Assembly (NCBI GenBank): GCA_001438005.1
Contig: LIBO01000040.1
Coordinates: forward strand, 1 to 7,819
Direction of reading: 5' to 3'
Length of the DNA: 7,819 nucleotides
DNA from: Verrucomicrobia subdivision 6 bacterium BACL9 MAG-120507-bin52
GTDB lineage: Bacteria > Verrucomicrobiota > Verrucomicrobiia > Methylacidiphilales > Verrucolacustridaceae
Shown here: piece by piece, positions 6,331 to 7,819 of the stretch
Layout of the letters: the number at the start of each line of letters is the position of its first letter
Numbering within the stretch: position 1 is the first letter of the stretch
Made by a program: the position numbers and the translations under genes
Notes under the pieces: model-generated
The model's input: the letters and a program-made list of their open reading frames with translations, nothing else
Told to the model about the DNA's origin: nothing
The model's database searches: none

Positions 6331-6380
6331 CACATTAGGGCTTTCGTATTGCGCTCAGCCAGAAATTACAGAGTGAAGCC

Positions 6381-6398
6381 CTTATCTTTAATGATAAG
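6381..6398 (+). promoter_or_regulatory. Inverted repeat CTTATC-TTTAAT-GATAAG just before the phosphatase start
   Basis: Six-base perfect arms enclose a 6-base loop and end 5 bases before GTG 6404. AGC/GCT could extend the stem across a CC bulge. In mRNA it would fold over the ribosome landing site, and in DNA it is a dyad suited to a dimeric regulator. No Shine-Dalgarno motif is visible here. Confidence 0.3.
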
Positions 6399-6403
6399 CT
6401 GTT

Positions 6404-7726
6404 GTGATGTATCAGCTCCGCCACTTCCTCACTTTAGCGAGTGCACTCCTTTTCCTTTCCTGCTCTCCCAATTCAATCCCAAAACCCGGAAGTGTAATTT
6501 TCCTTCATCCCGATGGCACCGGTCTGACTCACTGGAGTGCGGGTCGAATCCGCTGGGCTGGCCCGGATGGACAACTCGCTTGGGATCGTCTTCCAGCCAT
6601 CGCACTTTATCGCACTCACCTGCGCGACTCTCTTGGGGCGAGCTCTAACGCCGGCGGCACCATTCATGCCTACGGCGTAAAAGTAAATCAGTCCGCCTTC
6701 GGCATGGATGAGGATCAAATTCCACTCACTCCCTCTGGCCAGCGACTCAGCCTCCTCCGCGAGGCCGCGACCGCCGGTTTCTCGACTGGTATTGTGAACA
6801 CCGGCCACCTCGCCGAACCTGGTACCGCCTGCTTCTTGGCCAGCGTCCCCCGCCGGGCCGACGAGGAAGAGATTGTCTCGCAAATCCTCGCCTCCCAAAC
6901 CCCAATCATTTTGGGTGGGGGCGAATCCCTCTTTCTACCCATGGGCGTACCCGGCCGACATGGCCCTGGACGTCGCCAAGACGGCCGAGACCTTATCGCC
7001 GAGGCTCGCGCCCTCGGCTACGAAGTGGTTTTTAATAAACAGGAGTTAGCCGCTGTTTCATCCAGTGTGGAAAAACTTTTGGGCCTCTTTGCCTACGAGG
7101 ACACCTTTCTCGATGGTCCTCCCGCCAAAACTCGTGCCCAGCAACTTCCTTTATATGACGAGAACGCGCCAACCTTCGCCGAAATGATCGAAGCTTCACT
7201 CCGCATCCTCAGTAAAAATCCAAAGGGATTTTTTCTCGTCGCCGAGGAAGAGGGCACCGATAACTTTTCTAACTTCAACCATGCGGAGGGAATGCTAGAG
7301 GCGGTCCGACGCGCAGACGCCGGCATCCAAGTGGCTCGCGATTTTATTCAGAAACAACCCACCACACTTCTTCTCGTGGCGGCGGATAGCGAGGCGTCGG
7401 GCCCGCAGATCATTGGCGCACCGCCCAATCATTCCATGCTCGCCCCAGGGAAAAAGTTACCGCCCACCATACCCAAGCACGGAACTCCGCTCGACGGCGC
7501 CAAAGGACCGGCCACGGAGCCTTTCCTCTCTGCTCCTGATGCCGCCGGCCAAACCCACGCCTTTGCCATCGCCTGGGGAAGCCCGTACGACGGTGGTGGC
7601 GATATCGTCGTCCGGGCAGATGGCTACCGCCGTGAACTCATCCACGGTTCCATCGACAACACTGAAATCTATCGAATCATCCGCTCCACCCTTTTCCCCG
7701 CTTCCCTAAAACTCTCAAATCAATAG
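6404..7726 (+). CDS. Divergent alkaline phosphatase superfamily lipoprotein
   Basis: Predicted exported phosphomonoesterase-like enzyme. Start: GTG 6404 or adjacent ATG 6407; numbering is from the ATG (439 residues). A hydrophobic signal ends in LLFLSC, so C19 may be lipidated and anchor it in a membrane, although the lipobox is imperfect (Phe at -3). Superfamily motifs in order are LHPDGTG with metal ligand D36, GASSNAGGTIHAYGVK with likely nucleophile S80, PGTACFLASVPRR, LGGGESLF, AEEEGTDNFSNFNHAEG (from 279), VAADSEASG (D327, S328), PYDGGGDI (D395) and a GSIDNTEIYRII end. Compared with E. coli PhoA, position 370 (His in TADH) is Ser and the HTG histidine (412) is Asp or Gly here; the Asp before the nucleophile is Ser. 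It may thus belong to a divergent clade with other metal use. I recall similar EEEGxDNF and ADSxA sequences annotated as alkaline phosphatase in Planctomycetes/Verrucomicrobia, from memory only. Superfamily is secure; substrate unknown. Confidence 0.85.
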   Translation: MMYQLRHFLTLASALLFLSCSPNSIPKPGSVIFLHPDGTGLTHWSAGRIRWAGPDGQLAWDRLPAIALYRTHLRDSLGASSNAGGTIHAYGVKVNQSAFGMDEDQIPLTPSGQRLSLLREAATAGFSTGIVNTGHLAEPGTACFLASVPRRADEEEIVSQILASQTPIILGGGESLFLPMGVPGRHGPGRRQDGRDLIAEARALGYEVVFNKQELAAVSSSVEKLLGLFAYEDTFLDGPPAKTRAQQLPLYDENAPTFAEMIEASLRILSKNPKGFFLVAEEEGTDNFSNFNHAEGMLEAVRRADAGIQVARDFIQKQPTTLLLVAADSEASGPQIIGAPPNHSMLAPGKKLPPTIPKHGTPLDGAKGPATEPFLSAPDAAGQTHAFAIAWGSPYDGGGDIVVRADGYRRELIHGSIDNTEIYRIIRSTLFPASLKLSNQ

Positions 7727-7819
7727 CCCGCTTAATCTGGTACAAGTTTACTGATTTGGCATCGAGGGACGCGCCGAATCTGCTGTCCCGAGCAATTTAG
7801 AAAAAACCGTAATGCTTAG
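7727..7819. other. Downstream tail after the phosphatase gene, with weak hairpin
   Basis: No coding region or RNA gene is visible in the last 93 bases. GGGAC (7766-7770) can pair with GTCCC (7785-7789) around a 14-base loop, but no T-run follows on the plus strand. An A x 6 run comes at about 7801-7806. It is at best a weak transcription end. Confidence 0.3.

Larger units (their letters stand above)
6124..6403. promoter_or_regulatory. AT-richer divergent intergenic region / phosphatase leader
   Basis: This stretch of about 280 bp has no convincing gene and is clearly more AT-rich than its surroundings. It should hold promoters for the small minus-strand gene and the plus-strand phosphatase. 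On the minus strand, TTGCAA (6172-6167) with a 17-base spacer and TAAAAA (6149-6144), or an overlapping TAAAAT (6154-6149), is a plausible promoter. On the plus strand TAGAAT (6295-6300) is a possible -10, without a good -35. I see no clear Pho box. It also carries a palindrome, two hairpins, an inverted repeat and an octamer palindrome GTGTACAC (6180-6187). Promoter calls are weak. Confidence 0.4.

Noticed and set aside
6473..6898. A 141-codon minus-strand frame
   Set aside because: Antisense to the phosphatase gene, with no recognised motif.
7740..7819. Possible tRNA or intrinsic terminator at the right edge
   Set aside because: No cloverleaf can be drawn, and the GGGAC/GTCCC stem has a 14-base loop with no T-run after it.

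Overview
The window is a stretch of bacterial chromosome carrying mostly housekeeping genes. The organism is Gram-negative: it has a predicted outer-membrane lipid A deacylase-like protein with a signal peptide, and a predicted exported lipoprotein phosphatase. The style of the S21 ribosomal protein, the divergent alkaline phosphatase and the near absence of Shine-Dalgarno motifs make a member of the Verrucomicrobiota/PVC group my best guess. That is a low-to-moderate confidence inference, because no rRNA gene or lineage marker is present.

Layout. Bases 1-1898 hold the first 632 codons of dnaE (replicative DNA polymerase III alpha subunit) on the minus strand, running off the left edge. A 129-bp divergent gap separates it from a tightly packed plus-strand cluster at 2028-5794: rpsU (ribosomal protein S21), birA (biotin-protein ligase, catalytic form without a DNA-binding domain), trpA (tryptophan synthase alpha), ruvX/yqgF (pre-16S rRNA nuclease / Holliday-junction resolvase-like), a PagL-like outer-membrane lipid A deacylase, and truA (tRNA pseudouridine synthase A). 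Spacings run from a 4-bp GTGA overlap (trpA/ruvX) to 34 bp (birA/trpA), so one transcript is likely. Its products serve translation, rRNA and tRNA maturation, fatty-acid synthesis through biotinylation of acetyl-CoA carboxylase, tryptophan synthesis and the cell surface.

Bases 5795-6403 are sparse. They hold a probable small single-pass membrane protein on the minus strand (5908-6123), then a leader-like region of about 280 bp with a palindrome, a hairpin, a terminator-like stem followed by eight T, and an inverted repeat almost touching the next start codon. Bases 6404-7726 encode a divergent alkaline-phosphatase-superfamily lipoprotein in which two usual zinc-ligand histidines appear replaced. 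The last 93 bases hold only a weak hairpin.

The plus strand is strikingly C-rich over G whatever the gene direction. This suggests replication-strand bias, with the operon transcribed against fork movement. I found no CRISPR array, insertion sequence, tRNA or rRNA, and no clearly new defence or mobile system. The most unusual items are the altered phosphatase active site, the uncertain birA start inside rpsU, and the structured leader upstream of the phosphatase.
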